Of a DNA stretch of 35,086 bases, positions 1-10,373 are shown piece after piece; position 1 is the first letter of the stretch; each line of letters begins with the position of its first letter. Source of the DNA: Gnetum montanum (Eukaryota > Streptophyta > Gnetopsida > Gnetales > Gnetaceae); contig MNCI01014774.1 in the NCBI GenBank assembly GCA_015680685.1, positions 340,414-375,499 on the forward strand, given 5' to 3'. The translations under genes were made by a program, and so were the position numbers. The notes beneath the pieces are model-generated. The model saw nothing but the letters and a program-made list of their open reading frames with translations. It searched no databases and was not told the DNA's origin.

Positions 1-1780
1 AGTTACATTGTTGATACTAAGGTATGTTCTTTTGATATAGTAGGCAATGAGACCACTTCATCCATCCATCCATCAAATCTATGGTTTCCCTTGGCTTGGA
101 AATGTACAGTTCCCTTCCAATAAGAACCTTAACGAACTGGTGACTGGGCTTTTCTCAAACTAAGGAAGGACTCAAGGATTGCAAAGGGTATGACTTCAAG
201 GGAACTTGATGCTTTGTGTTGGTCATTCACTTGGGTGCTTCGATGTTTTCTTCTTGGGTTTTCTTACCGTTCCGATGTAACCCAATAATCAGAAGCTGAG
301 ACAATAAAAATAAGAAGTCTTTGCATGGTGTGGTCCCCATGCATAAAAACACAAAAAAAAACAAAAAAAAAGCATAAAAAAAAAGAAGAAAGACAAGAAA
401 AAAGCAAAAGTGAGGATTCAAAGCACACCCCTTAGACGAAATAAAAATTTGGGCTGCAAGCCCTAGTTATGGAACCAAAGTGTTCCCTCTAACTAAGGCC
501 CTTCTCGCTTCCCATTCTCTCCTTTGTTTCGTCGGAATGGTGGTGGCTCTTCGAAGATGCATCCTTGTTGTCCAAGTGGATGATTTGGCCAAATGCATTG
601 ATGCGAAGTCACTGGAAGTGGTTGGTTTGAGCTTGGAGTTGGGATGGGATTCGCCAAGTCACATTAATCATGCAACACACAAGGGGCTGTACACCACCTT
701 GTTCTTGGGATCCCATTCCACTTCTCTTCTTTCCATCCTTCTCTCCATTGTTCACCTCATTGCCGGTTGTATCATTAGTGTATATTTTGGTTGATGCTTT
801 GTTTTCTTTTTGGTAAATTCTTCCGGTTAAGACTTTAACTCTTGTTCCAACGGACGTTCCCAGAGCCCACGGACTCTTTGAATGTGGGATTGTCAGGACA
901 TTAAGGGCATGCGCCTGCTTTGGGGAGGACCCACTGACATTCCTATTTGGAACATTAGTTAACTTCTTTTTCTTAACATTTTGCAATTAATTACCATTTT
1001 TGTTCATTTCCATGTTGACATCCCTTTTATCGATGCCATAGTTGTCCCTTTTCCTTACCTTTCCTACTCCTTTTCTTTCTCCATTCTAACGCTATCGGAG
1101 GTTCACGATTAGTCATGGGGGTACAGGGCCTGATTTTTCGATTTTTATCCTAAGCCCCGAATTTTTTCGTTTCTCTTCCTAACCCCTACACCTTTGGTAG
1201 TCATCATCTACATCTTCTCAGATCCATATCAGCCATACCACAACCTAGCCAATGAACCTAAACCAAAGCAAGGTATTCTTTACTTAATAATTCAATTACC
1301 CTTGCTAATATATGATTGTGTTGTGTGTGCAGATGGCAATCATACAACAACGGAATGGATCCGGAGCAAACACTTGGAATGGAGCAGCGCTGAAGCAACT
1401 ATGTAAGGAGTAGAATGGATAATGCGCTTACGGATGGACAACGGAAGGCGCAATTTCGGCGTTGGCAGCAGCAAGACTCTTCTCTCTTCTTCTCTTCTAT
1501 TCTCTCTCCTCTTTTCTCTCAGCTGCCAAATGTGACTTGATGTCATTGTAATAAGATGTTCACCCTTGTTGTCATGAACACCAGTTTTTGTCAAGTCTTG
1601 TAATAAAGACTGTTCACATGTCATTCCATTCGTTCCATTTCCCCTAATAATCCCATACCTACCTGATATCATTGTAAGGAACTTGAGGATGATTTTGTAT
1701 TCAGTCATGGGGGTATGATGAGACGCGACATGCATGTGCCGCAATATCGCGTACGCGATATCACGGTCCGCCGCCATATC

Positions 1781-1788
1781 TATAAATA
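1781..1788 (+). promoter_or_regulatory. TATA box of the left LTR
   Basis: TATAAATA lies 65 bp into the LTR and about 170 bp before an AATAAA signal. An 18-bp perfect palindrome centred on GCGTACGC sits about 20 bp upstream. Confidence 0.6.
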
Positions 1789-1954
1789 AGAGGCGGTACT
1801 CCCCTCATTTCCCAATCCTGGCTAGAAGTAGCGAAGCTCTGGCAGATTGATCACTCCAGAGTTAGAATTTTTCCCATGTGCCCGCAGTAGGAGTCCTAGA
1901 GTGAATGGCTCTTTATTCGAGCAGCTTGTAACTTGATCCCAAGTTGTGTACGGA

Positions 1955-1960
1955 AATAAA
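1955..1960 (+). terminator. Poly(A) signal AATAAA in the left LTR
   Basis: AATAAA lies downstream of the LTR TATA box, as expected for the R region of an LTR. Confidence 0.5.
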
Positions 1961-2741
1961 GATGAACTTGATTGGATAAACCTTGCAGCACGTGGTTTTA
2001 TTTATTGTTGTTTATTTACTACTTTCCTAGTGCATACAAGTACGACTTGATTACGAGCATCTATGGATGTGTACGGCTAATCAAGGAATCGGCTGCTTGT
2101 CGCAACACGTGAGTACGACTCACCCACCAGCATTGACTGCTTAGTAACCTAGTAGCGTATTCCAGGATCTGCGCTTGGTAATGCCAGTGGTAGTTCAATG
2201 TGTACGGCTAGTTAAGGAATCGGCTGCTCATCGCTAGGCTAGAATGTGTGATAAGTACGACTTAGTTACGAGCACCCACAGGTATGTATGACTAGCTAAG
2301 GAATCGACTGCTTATCACACTTAAGCTAAATAGGTGCCTCAATACGACCGCTTCGAGCACTTGCGTTACGTGTGGTGATCCCAGTAACAATTAGCATTTG
2401 GTAAACCACAGTTACATAGTTCAGGGTGTGTCCGGTAAGTGGGAACGGATGCTGACGCTAGTTAATTTAGACTTAGATCATTAGTTATAGAGTTAGTTTA
2501 GTTTCTCAACCCTTACCCTCATAGCTTAGAAGATAAACTGAAAAATACCAAAAAAATCACATACCTCAAACTTGCTTAACCATACACCGTGACACATACA
2601 AGCAAGCCTAGGAAGACAACGAACGATTAACCCCAAGTGTTTCTTGTGGTGTTAAGGCATTTAGTCTGCGGAGTTCAACCGGATCGCGCGCGCACGCTCG
2701 TATTCGTATGGTTGAGTGTAGGGGTACCTCACCACTCATCA

Positions 2742-4060
2742 ACTAGCCAGTAGACTAATGGCTCTCCACCACTTGGTTCTCCTTGCTTCTACTGCAAAAA
2801 TTATTCATGGAGCTTTCTCATGCGTTCTATTATTGCATAAGCCTTCGACGTTGTTTCTTTAGTTGGTGGTGGTGGTGTTGGTCACTCCTCTTCAAGAAAC
2901 TTGGTATGTGCCTTATTGTTCATCATTTCTTACCAAGATGCAATAGGAGCTTGACAAAGCATGGCGTTTACATAACAAGCTATACCTCCCCTTTTGCAGA
3001 GTTTTCGAATTAGGTATAGAAAAGGGAGTGTCTTCCTCCCTCACTTTTTCTCTTTGAAATGCTTTTCAATCTCTAGAAAGATGGGCTAGGGGAGGTTGAA
3101 ATTCTTGGCTTAGAGGGGCACACACATGGGCAAAGAAGGTAGTGAGCTTGCTTGGCCTCACCGTTGTGTTTATGTGTTTGGTTGCAATCTTAAAGTAGAC
3201 TCTCTCCACCTTGGTAAGTGCACTGTACTTCTTACGGTCCATCCCATAAGATCGTTGGACCCATTACTTTTTGACTTCTAGGTAAACTGTGCGGAAATTT
3301 TTGCTAGTGTTGCCCCAGTGTTATGTAGTCTAACGACCTCTACAATAGCCTCAACCGAATAGGACATGATGATATCTTTGATTTTCAGTATAGCATCCAC
3401 CTTTTGGTAGTTCCAGAAGAGATAAATTTATTTCGTTTACCACTTCTCATCAAAAGTGAGGATGGGCCACTTGGGAGACCCTTGCAATTGTGTCTTAATC
3501 TCCTTTGGTGCCATGTTCAAAAAGGGACCAAAGTTGAGTTCCTGAAGAACAAAACTTTCAGCTTCCTTAGAACGCATATTTCCTCAAGGTAGGCTTTGCT
3601 CAAAATGACCTCTAAATTTTTTCTAGGCCTTGGCACTTGATCTCGCCTTGACTAGCCTATTTTTGCAATAGAAATTTGAGAAACAAACTCCACTTTGGGC
3701 TACTACTGAAGAGGTCATGTGGCATGTGTATTTGGCTCACCTTCTTAGGGCTAATGTGGCTACTGGCCCCTTCCCCCTCTCAGCTGCTTCTCTCATGGTC
3801 GAGATGGTCCTTCTCCCTCTAGTTTCTTTAGCACCATTTGTGATCACAAGCATAGCCAAGGATTAGTGTCTTATGAGTAATGTTCAATACTTTGATACCT
3901 TTCCCCATTTGAGCTAGTTACATTTAGGCTAATTCATGATCATGATAGATTGATTATTTTAATATTATTTTATTCCAATGGCTACCCAAGTTTGTTGGTA
4001 AGGTTTAACTTATGTGGATTGATGATTATTATTATTATTTTATAAGTTAAACTATTTGGG
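2742..4060. other. Decayed repeat-like DNA, possible minus-strand coding remnant
   Basis: This gene-free stretch follows the left LTR. On the minus strand between about 3600 and 3000 several frame pieces read like protein rather than noise, for example a run starting MDRKKYSALTKVERVYFKIA (about 3243-3180) that stays open until about 3040. The style recalls the extra ORFs of Athila/Tat elements, but I cannot name a domain. Stops and shifts break every frame. A short ATT microsatellite lies at about 4025-4045. Confidence 0.3.
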
Positions 4061-5879
4061 AGTTAGAAAAATTTCAAAAAAAAATTCATCCTAAACCATA
4101 GGTTTTTGGCCCCCATGATGTAAAGCTCATCTCCAATAGCTCAAGGGTCGAAGAATGAGTTGAATTTGACAAGGGTCAAAGAACGAGAAGGCTCTAGGCT
4201 CTAAAAATTGTAGCATTGTGATGCAAATGTGAAAATTTGGCTAAGTCCCATTGTGTATTTATACTATTTCTCTACTGCATCGATGGGAATGCATCAATGC
4301 AGCTGAAGACTAAAAATTTTATATTGAAAAAACTAACAAAAAAAAGTTTTTCCATGAAATTGAGGTCTAGAGAAAGCCAAAAAAGCTTGGAATAAGGACT
4401 AATGAGTGAAGACAACTAGGTATACAATTGGAAAGTAGATTTGGTAGGAAATAAATTACCAAGGAGTACAAAAATGGATGTTTCGAGGTGGAAAACAAAG
4501 GTTTTAAAAGAAAAATGCCTAAGGGATGAGAAATTTAAGCATCCCAACCAAAGAGGATGTCAGTGGGTCCTTCCTATAGTAGGCTCATGCCCTTAATACC
4601 CTTGCATGCCCTCATACCAAGGAGTCCATGAGCCCCAAGGATGATTAATGATCATGGATTGTTAAAAACTGAATCACTAAAGAAACCATTAAAGAATGAA
4701 GACCTCTCAAAATGAACCCATCTATAAAACATGATAAGAAGCAATGAGGTGATAAATGAAAAGAACTGGAGGATGAGAGGGATAGTATGGAATGGAGTTT
4801 TGCATCATGATCACATGAAGTTCCTTGTAGATGATGTGAGTAGTATGACCTGATAGTATTCCATCCTTAGTTGAAGTCAAGACCATCCACTTCCAGTGAC
4901 TTTGCATTGGCACATTGAGATCGTTCTACCCTCCTAGAATACAGGAACATCCCCAAACATCACTCATCATTCCGAAGAAAAAAGAATAGAGAAGTAGAAA
5001 GTGAAGAGGGCCTTAGTTAGAGGGATGCCTGCGAGCATGGGTAACATATCTTTCTAGTCCCATAACTAGTGCTTGTAACTCGTTATTGTATCTAAGGAGT
5101 GTGCTTTAAATTCCCATAGTTTTTTTATTTATTTTATTTATGGAAAACACACTATGCAAAGACATTGCTTCTTGTTTATTGGTGGACATAAAAATGGTGA
5201 GAAATCAATGGGAATACTCATGAAACTCCATATGGTAGGCAGGTACAAAAGGTAAAAAATCCCTTAAAGCCATAGCCTTGTTCATCCACTTGATTTGTTC
5301 CAAGTCTAGGAAGTACTGAGGTTACAAATTCATTGTAAGTCATTATTAAGAAGGGACCTTATATTTGCAAAATGTGGAAACACCATAAAGGTGTGTAAAA
5401 TGGGTGGATGATGGGAACTGATTGCCTAATATCATGAGAAAACCAATGTTCCATTAATCAATGTCAAAATTCTTACATGAAATCCAATCATTTGCAGTCA
5501 ACTAAACAATAATACAATTTAATAAACCACCATCAATTAGCAGTGGCGTTCGGCAACAAAGTCCTGATGGTAATAAAGAAAAAGAAGAAACGTAAGAAAA
5601 GTCTAGTTAAGTCAAAATATATATAGAAAAAATTGGAAATTATTCAAGAAAATAGGAAACATATAAAAAATAGCGTAAAACAAAAATGTTGAAAAATTGA
5701 GGAGCCACTCATATAATTATTAGCATATATGGCAATCTTCCTCATGATTGAGTTGGAAAGGAGAGATCTAAAAGATTGTGCATGCATGATCATCAGTTGA
5801 GACATTCTTTCCACTGGTTGTTTTTTATTCAAGGAAAGGATTAAGTTGTTGGTTGTGAACCAAAAATCTCTTACTTGGG

Positions 5880-7150
5880 CTATCAAGATGGTATATCTTC
5901 ATGGCCATGAATGACAAAGTTTCATATATGATGCAAGGACCCTTCCATAGCATTTGAAACTTCGTACATTGAGGTACATGCATGGGTTCTAGTAGAGCAC
6001 CTTATCTCCTAGTTGAAACATTACTTTCCATATCTTAAGGTCATGATGTTGTTTGTTATGTGTCTTGTGCACTTCATTCAATGACAAGGCCACTAATATA
6101 TTCTCTTCTAACATGTTGAGATTCATCAATCTTTCTTTTTGGGCTAGACTTAAGTCTAAGTCAAGGTCACAAGTTGTTAAAAGTGTAGGGAGCTCAACTT
6201 GGATGGAAAGCGTTAGAACTTTTCATACACTAGCTCCTAGGGAGAATACCTAATACAAACTTTCCATGTTTAACAATAAGCCCAAAAAAGCATCATTGAC
6301 TTTACTACTCCAGTCCTTAAAATATTTACTAACTATTCATGTTAGTATTGTAGTAATTTTCCTATTAGTGACCTCAGCCTCACCATTATATTGGGGATGG
6401 TATGGAGTTGTTAATTTATATTCAACTTCCAAGTGTTGCATGAGCTTTCAAAAAGTAGCACTTGTAAAGTGTGATCCATTATCAGAAATTAGTGCTCGTG
6501 GACCTATTGATAACATTTTGTTTTACAAACCGTGCCACCGTAGAGGATGAATAATTAATGACAATAGTAGCTTTAGCCCATTTGGTATAATATTCAATAA
6601 CCACGATGATGTAGGCATTTTCATTTGACATAGGGTTGATGGACCTCATGAAATCAATCCCCTAAAGATTGAAAGGCTCCAATGGTTGGATCCACTATTG
6701 TATCCCTTTCATGTATGCAGTCATCACTCCATCATGTTGGCACCAATCATAAGAACAGAAGAAGTGATGGGATCCAAGAACATGGGCTAATAATATCCTA
6801 CCATAAGGATCTTAATGATCATCCTCCTCCCAGAATATGGCCCCAACAAGGGCCTTCATGTGCATCCTAGAGGACTTAAAGTTGATTTGTATTAGGGACA
6901 CACCATTGAACCAGGTCATTTGCGTAACTCTTGTAGAGGTTGCCATTAATTTCCATAGAGTGTTTGGCCTAATGAAGAAATTGTTGTTTCTTCTTATGGT
7001 CCCATTCCTATGGCATCTCCTGGGTGAGTAGATAAGAGGGGATGTTAGCATACTAGCTCGTTTCATTAGAATCTTGAGCATTAATAGCACCAGCAAAGAG
7101 AAGTTCATCAGGAAATTGATTGAATAGTAGGCCCTTATCCCAGCCACCAC
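5880..7150 (-). pseudogene. Ty3/gypsy integrase remnant
   Basis: On the minus strand an HHCC-type start is seen as DAHEGPCWGHILG (about 6870-6830). Further on come a core piece with SDNGSHFTSATF (about 6495-6460), holding the second catalytic aspartate, and HPQYNGEAEVTNRKI (about 6405-6360), holding the catalytic glutamate. A C-terminal piece with QLGDKVLY and YLNVRSFKCYGRV follows down to about 5900. Numerous stops interrupt it. This order is the normal one for a Ty3/gypsy integrase downstream of RNase H, and fits the RNase H remnant upstream. Confidence 0.75.
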
Positions 7151-7760
7151 ATGACACAGGGCCTTGCTATTGGCTTGTTTATCTGGAATTGTATGGCACT
7201 ATGGTCAATGTGCACAAAATTTTTTTATCTAAGCATGTAGTTCTTGAATTTCTCTAATGCATACACCACTATCATAAGCTCTTTTGCAATGGTGGTGTAG
7301 TTGAGTTGTGCACCCACAATACTTCCACTTACATAGTGTATGTAATATGGATGTTTGTGATTGTCCATTTATGTAAGCATGGCCCCCAAGGCATAGTTGA
7401 ATGCATCCATCATGATGTAAAATGCCTTGGACTAGTCTAGTGCTCATAGAATCGGAGTTTCTACAAGATTCTTTTTCAATTTTTGAAATGCATTTTCACA
7501 TTCCTTGGTCCAAATAAACGGTACATCTTTCTTTCTAAATTCTACCAATAACTTGACGATCTTTGAGAAGTTTTCAATGAAGCACCTATAATAACCAATG
7601 TGGTTAAGGAATGATCTCAAATCTTTCACTATTTTGGATTGTCTAATTATTTCTTAGATGATGCTTATTTTCTCTAGGTCCACCTTGATCCCTCTGTTTG
7701 AAATTCGATGCCCCAAGACAATGCCCTCTTAGATCCCAAATCTAATCTCATTGTACTTTA
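7150..7760 (-). pseudogene. Ty3/gypsy RT C-terminus and RNase H remnant
   Basis: The minus strand reads, in order, a motif typical of the end of gypsy RT (LGHRISNRGIKVDLEKI, about 7730-7680), the connection sequence KDLRSFLNHIGYYRCFIENF (from about 7624), and an RNase H stretch with MMDAFNYALGAML (about 7415-7375), AQLNYTTIAKELMIVVYALE and VHIDHSAI. In active elements the RNase H motif is DASDYAVGAVL; here the first catalytic aspartate context is largely kept. Stops and at least one frame change separate the pieces. Cut DNA synthesis function is therefore lost. The family is clear; the sublineage is not. Confidence 0.8.
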
Positions 7761-7861
7761 AATATTATTTTATTAATATAATCTCTTTTTACTTGTTAAA
7801 ACCAACTTACAATCCTGAGTTTTCAAACATTAAAGCCTTTATTAATAAAGTTGATGCCTTT

Positions 7862-8466
7862 TTCATACATTAATAAGGCATCCATGCTGGATGAGATCAT
7901 AGTCTATGTTAAGTTTCTTCAATTGCAATTAAAGGTCAGTATTGTCCCAAAATCTGCTGAAGACTTATGTGCAATATTCAATATTTTAGTAGTATTCATG
8001 TTGACATTTGCCATTCTTCTTTTGCAAGTATTGAGTGCAAGCAGGCTTGATGGTGTAGATGCCATCCCATTTCTCATGGCAAATATTCAAAATAAGATAC
8101 CTGCGTTATATTATTGATTCCAAACTTTTGTGATATTATGAGCAAAGAGCATTTGATAACATATGATAGAATGATTTTGAAAATTCTGGTAATACAGGGT
8201 TCTGGAAATCAAAGCATCATCATCTGCAAGTCATGCAGTAGGGGCAGTGACCCAGGCAGCTCAAGCTTTTGAAAAAAGTAGCAGTAAAATTAATGGAGTC
8301 AAACATGACTACTACCATGCAGTATTTGCAAAATAAAGATCTTTGTTTGATGCCAATTGTAGTTGCAACAACTATATCAAATACTACAAGAAAGTTTGTT
8401 CTCCCATCTGGCATAATAGATCCAGTGCAAGGTCCCTCAAGCTCAGAAAAGCAAATCTCTGTATAA
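7862..8466 (+). pseudogene. Truncated bHLH transcription factor, UNE12/LRL-like
   Basis: The first exon gives NKASMLDEIIVYVKFLQLQL, the loop and second helix of plant bHLH proteins of the UNE12/LRL group. An intron with donor GTCAGT (7935) follows; the next exon reads VLSASRLDGVDAIPF. A last exon (to 8466) reads VKLMESNMTTTMQYLQ, then LCLMPIVVATTISNTTRK, and ends KQISV, matching the conserved C-terminal block of that group. Lesions: the basic region, helix 1 and everything upstream are absent; the acceptor of the 93-nt intron is AA (8026-8027) instead of AG; and the frame shifts at the A-run at 8271-8276. Retained introns argue against a retrocopy. The family DNA-binding function cannot be present without the basic region. 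Confidence 0.8.
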
Positions 8467-8698
8467 AAGGCCACTCTTATTAGCATTTTCATGTATCAAT
8501 CCCCTTGCCATTGAATCAATGGTAATATTCTTAGATCACCAGACTCCAGAGAACAAATCAAACCACAAAAAAAACAAAAAACAAAAAACAAAACACTTGA
8601 TCACAAAAACACACACTTGTATAAGGGTGGGTGTTTAGTTATTTTTGTGGCAATTTTGTCCATTTGAATTGTGTCAAGAAATTGGTGAATCTGAAGAG
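8467..8698. other. Host flank 5' of the Tat element
   Basis: This is the 3' flank of the bHLH fragment. It holds a low-complexity A-rich run with repeated CAAAAAA (about 8560-8610). No gene is seen. It continues, after the insertion, at 27084. Confidence 0.5.
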
Positions 8699-8703
8699 AT
8701 TAC
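8699..8703. repeat. Target-site duplication ATTAC, left copy
   Basis: ATTAC precedes the 5' LTR directly and is repeated at 27079-27083 directly after the 3' LTR. A 5-bp duplication is the normal footprint of a Ty3/gypsy integrase, and it fixes both ends of the element. Confidence 0.85.
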
Positions 8704-10318
8704 TAAAACACCCCAAAAAATTTGAAGGCGTGTGTGCTTCACCAAGCCTTGCAGTTCACGTAGTGCTACAGCAGTTCTTTGGAAGGAGAACGCTCTAACT
8801 TTAGGCCAGCCAGTTCAGCAAATTTTCTACTTTAGGTGTTAAATAGCCTCTACGGATCATCCTGCCTATCCACCTAAGTAGTTTACCCAGCCGATGGCCT
8901 GCTCAGCAGCAATGCGCGGAGTTGACAGCAGTGCCCAGGGTGCACGAAACAATTTGGCAAGTTTTCTAAGTCACAAAGTTTGCTATGCTACGCTACGCCT
9001 CGCTATGTAGTGTAGCAAGCTTCAGAAAATGATTGCAGAACAAAGTGCCATGCTACGCTACACTACGCAGTGTAGCATGGCATGGTAAGACTATACATCT
9101 AGCTCCTTCGCCCAACTTCAAGTCATTCAACAATGTCCCTTTCCGTCAGGAAGCAACGGACCATGTCTGCTGCTACACTACGCTGAGCTACATGGCGCAG
9201 CGAGGCGTAGCAATCCTACAGAAGAGACAGAAGGCAGCTCAAAGAGCAGGATCAACAAGTTTGCAAATCTCGCAACGCAGGAAGTAAAGTTTGCAAATTG
9301 GCAAAGTTTTTGCGACTAAGACCAGTTGCTATGCTACGCTACGCTACAAAGCGTAGCAAGCATGCGGCCCACATCTAGCGGAACGCACGACAAGATGCTA
9401 CGCTACACCAAACATGCTACGCTACGAAGCACAGCGAAGCATGCGGGTGGGTGTGTGACATCAATGCACTTCACCTAATTGAACCGTTGGCACACGTCTC
9501 TAGACGTTGACAATGCAATTACAGCATAGCAAGCTCACAGTTACGGCATGGAAAACTCATAGTCACAACGGTCATGCATGTCCAACGGTCATGCTGGCAC
9601 ATACAACATGGACAAGTCAACATGGGCCCAAGGCATGTGGTGTCCAAACCGCCTCTTTCACGCGCCCTTGGTCCTATAAACACTCCAAAGAGCAACATTC
9701 AAAGGGCTTGAAATTTTTTGGACATTTTGGTTTTCAACTCTCTCCGGCTCTCTCTCTCTCTCGGATTCCTAGCACATTGTAACATTGAGCATTGTAAGCT
9801 TTCTGTTTGACACTACAAACAGTTAGCATTCTCAACTGGCATTTTGCTCTATCCCCCTTCTACCACCTTGGTAGAATTTTCGTATTGTTAGCTCCTGAGT
9901 CCGCGCCCAAGCGTACGATCGTCTTTGTTCCACACGTCTTGGTTACTTTTGGGATCTCTGCACTCCGCAACATTGTGCAACCAATTGTATCCATCCTGAC
10001 AGAACAAACTTGTAACTCCGGAGCAGCGCATTTTTCTAACTACATTTTACTTTGTTTCTTGCTTATTACTACGTTTTACTCTGTTTTCTATCTTCTTTGC
10101 ATTTAAGCATTACATTGCACTGTCATTTCTGTTTTCAAACTACACGTTGCAAAATGCTATATAGACGTCGACTAAGTCTTTGTCTGATCGACCAAACTAT
10201 TCAGGATGCCCCGTATCTGCTCACACCCAGCACGGCCCTCCCGTGGATACAGGGTCAAAACTGTCGTGCCCGTCGACCCCTCGGTGTTTTCCAACCACTG
10301 GTGTTTTTGGTCACTACA
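8704..10318 (+). repeat. 5' LTR of the Tat element, 1615 bp
   Basis: It aligns along its whole length with 25470-27078. The first bases are TAAAACACCC where the 3' LTR has TGAAACACCC, so the TG terminus has mutated; it ends CACTACA. U3 is full of GCTACGCTACG-type motifs, several of them palindromic (for example 11-bp arms TGCCATGCTAC/GTAGCATGGCA at about 9047-9083). A TATA box lies at 9675-9680 and a CT-rich stretch at about 9737-9767. Confidence 0.92.
9675..9680 (+). promoter_or_regulatory. TATA box of the 5' LTR
   Basis: TATAAA in the context GGTCCTATAAACACTCC is kept at the matching place in the 3' LTR (26431-26436, TATAAATA). It should set the U3/R boundary about 30 bp downstream. A CT-dinucleotide run follows in both LTRs. 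Confidence 0.65.
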
Positions 10319-10324
10319 ATTTTC

Positions 10325-10342
10325 TGGCACTAGAAAGAGGAC
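10325..10342 (+). other. Candidate primer-binding site
   Basis: TGGCACTAGAAAGAGG begins six bases after the 5' LTR. TGG at this place is expected for pairing with the CCA end of a tRNA, but I could not match the rest to a particular tRNA. The site overlaps a predicted hairpin (10331-10360). Confidence 0.35.
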
Positions 10343-10360
10343 CTTTTGGTGCCTTTTCTA
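10331..10360 (+). other. Hairpin just inside the 5' LTR
   Basis: TAGAAA pairs with TTTCTA, AGG with CCT, and ACC with GGT around a TTTT loop, giving 12 base pairs with two single-G bulges within 30 bases. It overlaps the candidate primer-binding site. Confidence 0.5.
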
Positions 10361-10373
10361 CATGTCACGGTAG

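Larger units (their letters stand above)
1..2741 (+). mobile_element. 3' part of an LTR retrotransposon, truncated by the window start
   Basis: Positions 1715 and below hold non-coding interior sequence that ends in a G-rich stretch (TCATGGGGGTA, 1705-1715) acting as a plausible polypurine tract, followed at once by an LTR that starts TGATGAG and ends CTCATCA. I see no protein in 1-1715; the short ORFs there look like chance. The interior at about 230-1000 is similar, in inverted orientation, to about 4380-5200, and the G-rich site near 1113 has a counterpart near 4107-4118, so a related element lies just downstream on the other strand. No target-site duplication can be checked because the other end is outside the window. 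A Ty3/gypsy identity is inferred from the related minus-strand copy, which carries pol sequence. Confidence 0.7.
1716..2741 (+). repeat. LTR, 1026 bp, of the left element
   Basis: The ends form a perfect 7-bp inverted repeat, TGATGAG/CTCATCA. Inside are an 18-bp perfect palindrome (1744-1761), a TATA box TATAAATA (1781-1788) and an AATAAA signal (1955-1960) in the order expected for U3-R-U5. The second half has three imperfect copies of a unit containing GTGTACGGCTAATCAAGGAA, starting near 2068, 2200 and 2283. The last ~195 bp (about 2548-2741) recur in reverse complement at 34895-35086 with few differences. Confidence 0.8.
4060..7760 (-). mobile_element. Decayed Ty3/gypsy retrotransposon, minus strand
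   Basis: Read on the minus strand, this piece begins inside RT near 7760, continues through RNase H and integrase to about 5880, and then gives non-coding 3' interior (about 5200-4380) similar in inverted orientation to about 230-1000. The G-rich site near 4118-4107 matches the one near 1113. The 5' end (LTR, gag, protease and most of RT) is missing; the bHLH fragment begins about 100 bp beyond the RT remnant. No LTR was recognised at its 3' side. All frames carry many stops, so it is an old copy. Confidence 0.7.

Noticed and set aside
1-1715. Coding ORFs in the left element interior
   Set aside because: The ORFs are short, low in complexity (Phe/Lys runs opposite A-rich DNA) and match no element protein.
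2068-2320. CRISPR-like array in the left LTR
   Set aside because: Three imperfect units with unequal spacing in a plant LTR; no uniform repeats or spacers.
8561-8610. A-rich run as the poly(A) tail of a retrocopied bHLH
   Set aside because: The bHLH fragment keeps introns, and the run is broken by C and followed by ordinary sequence, so it is just low-complexity DNA.
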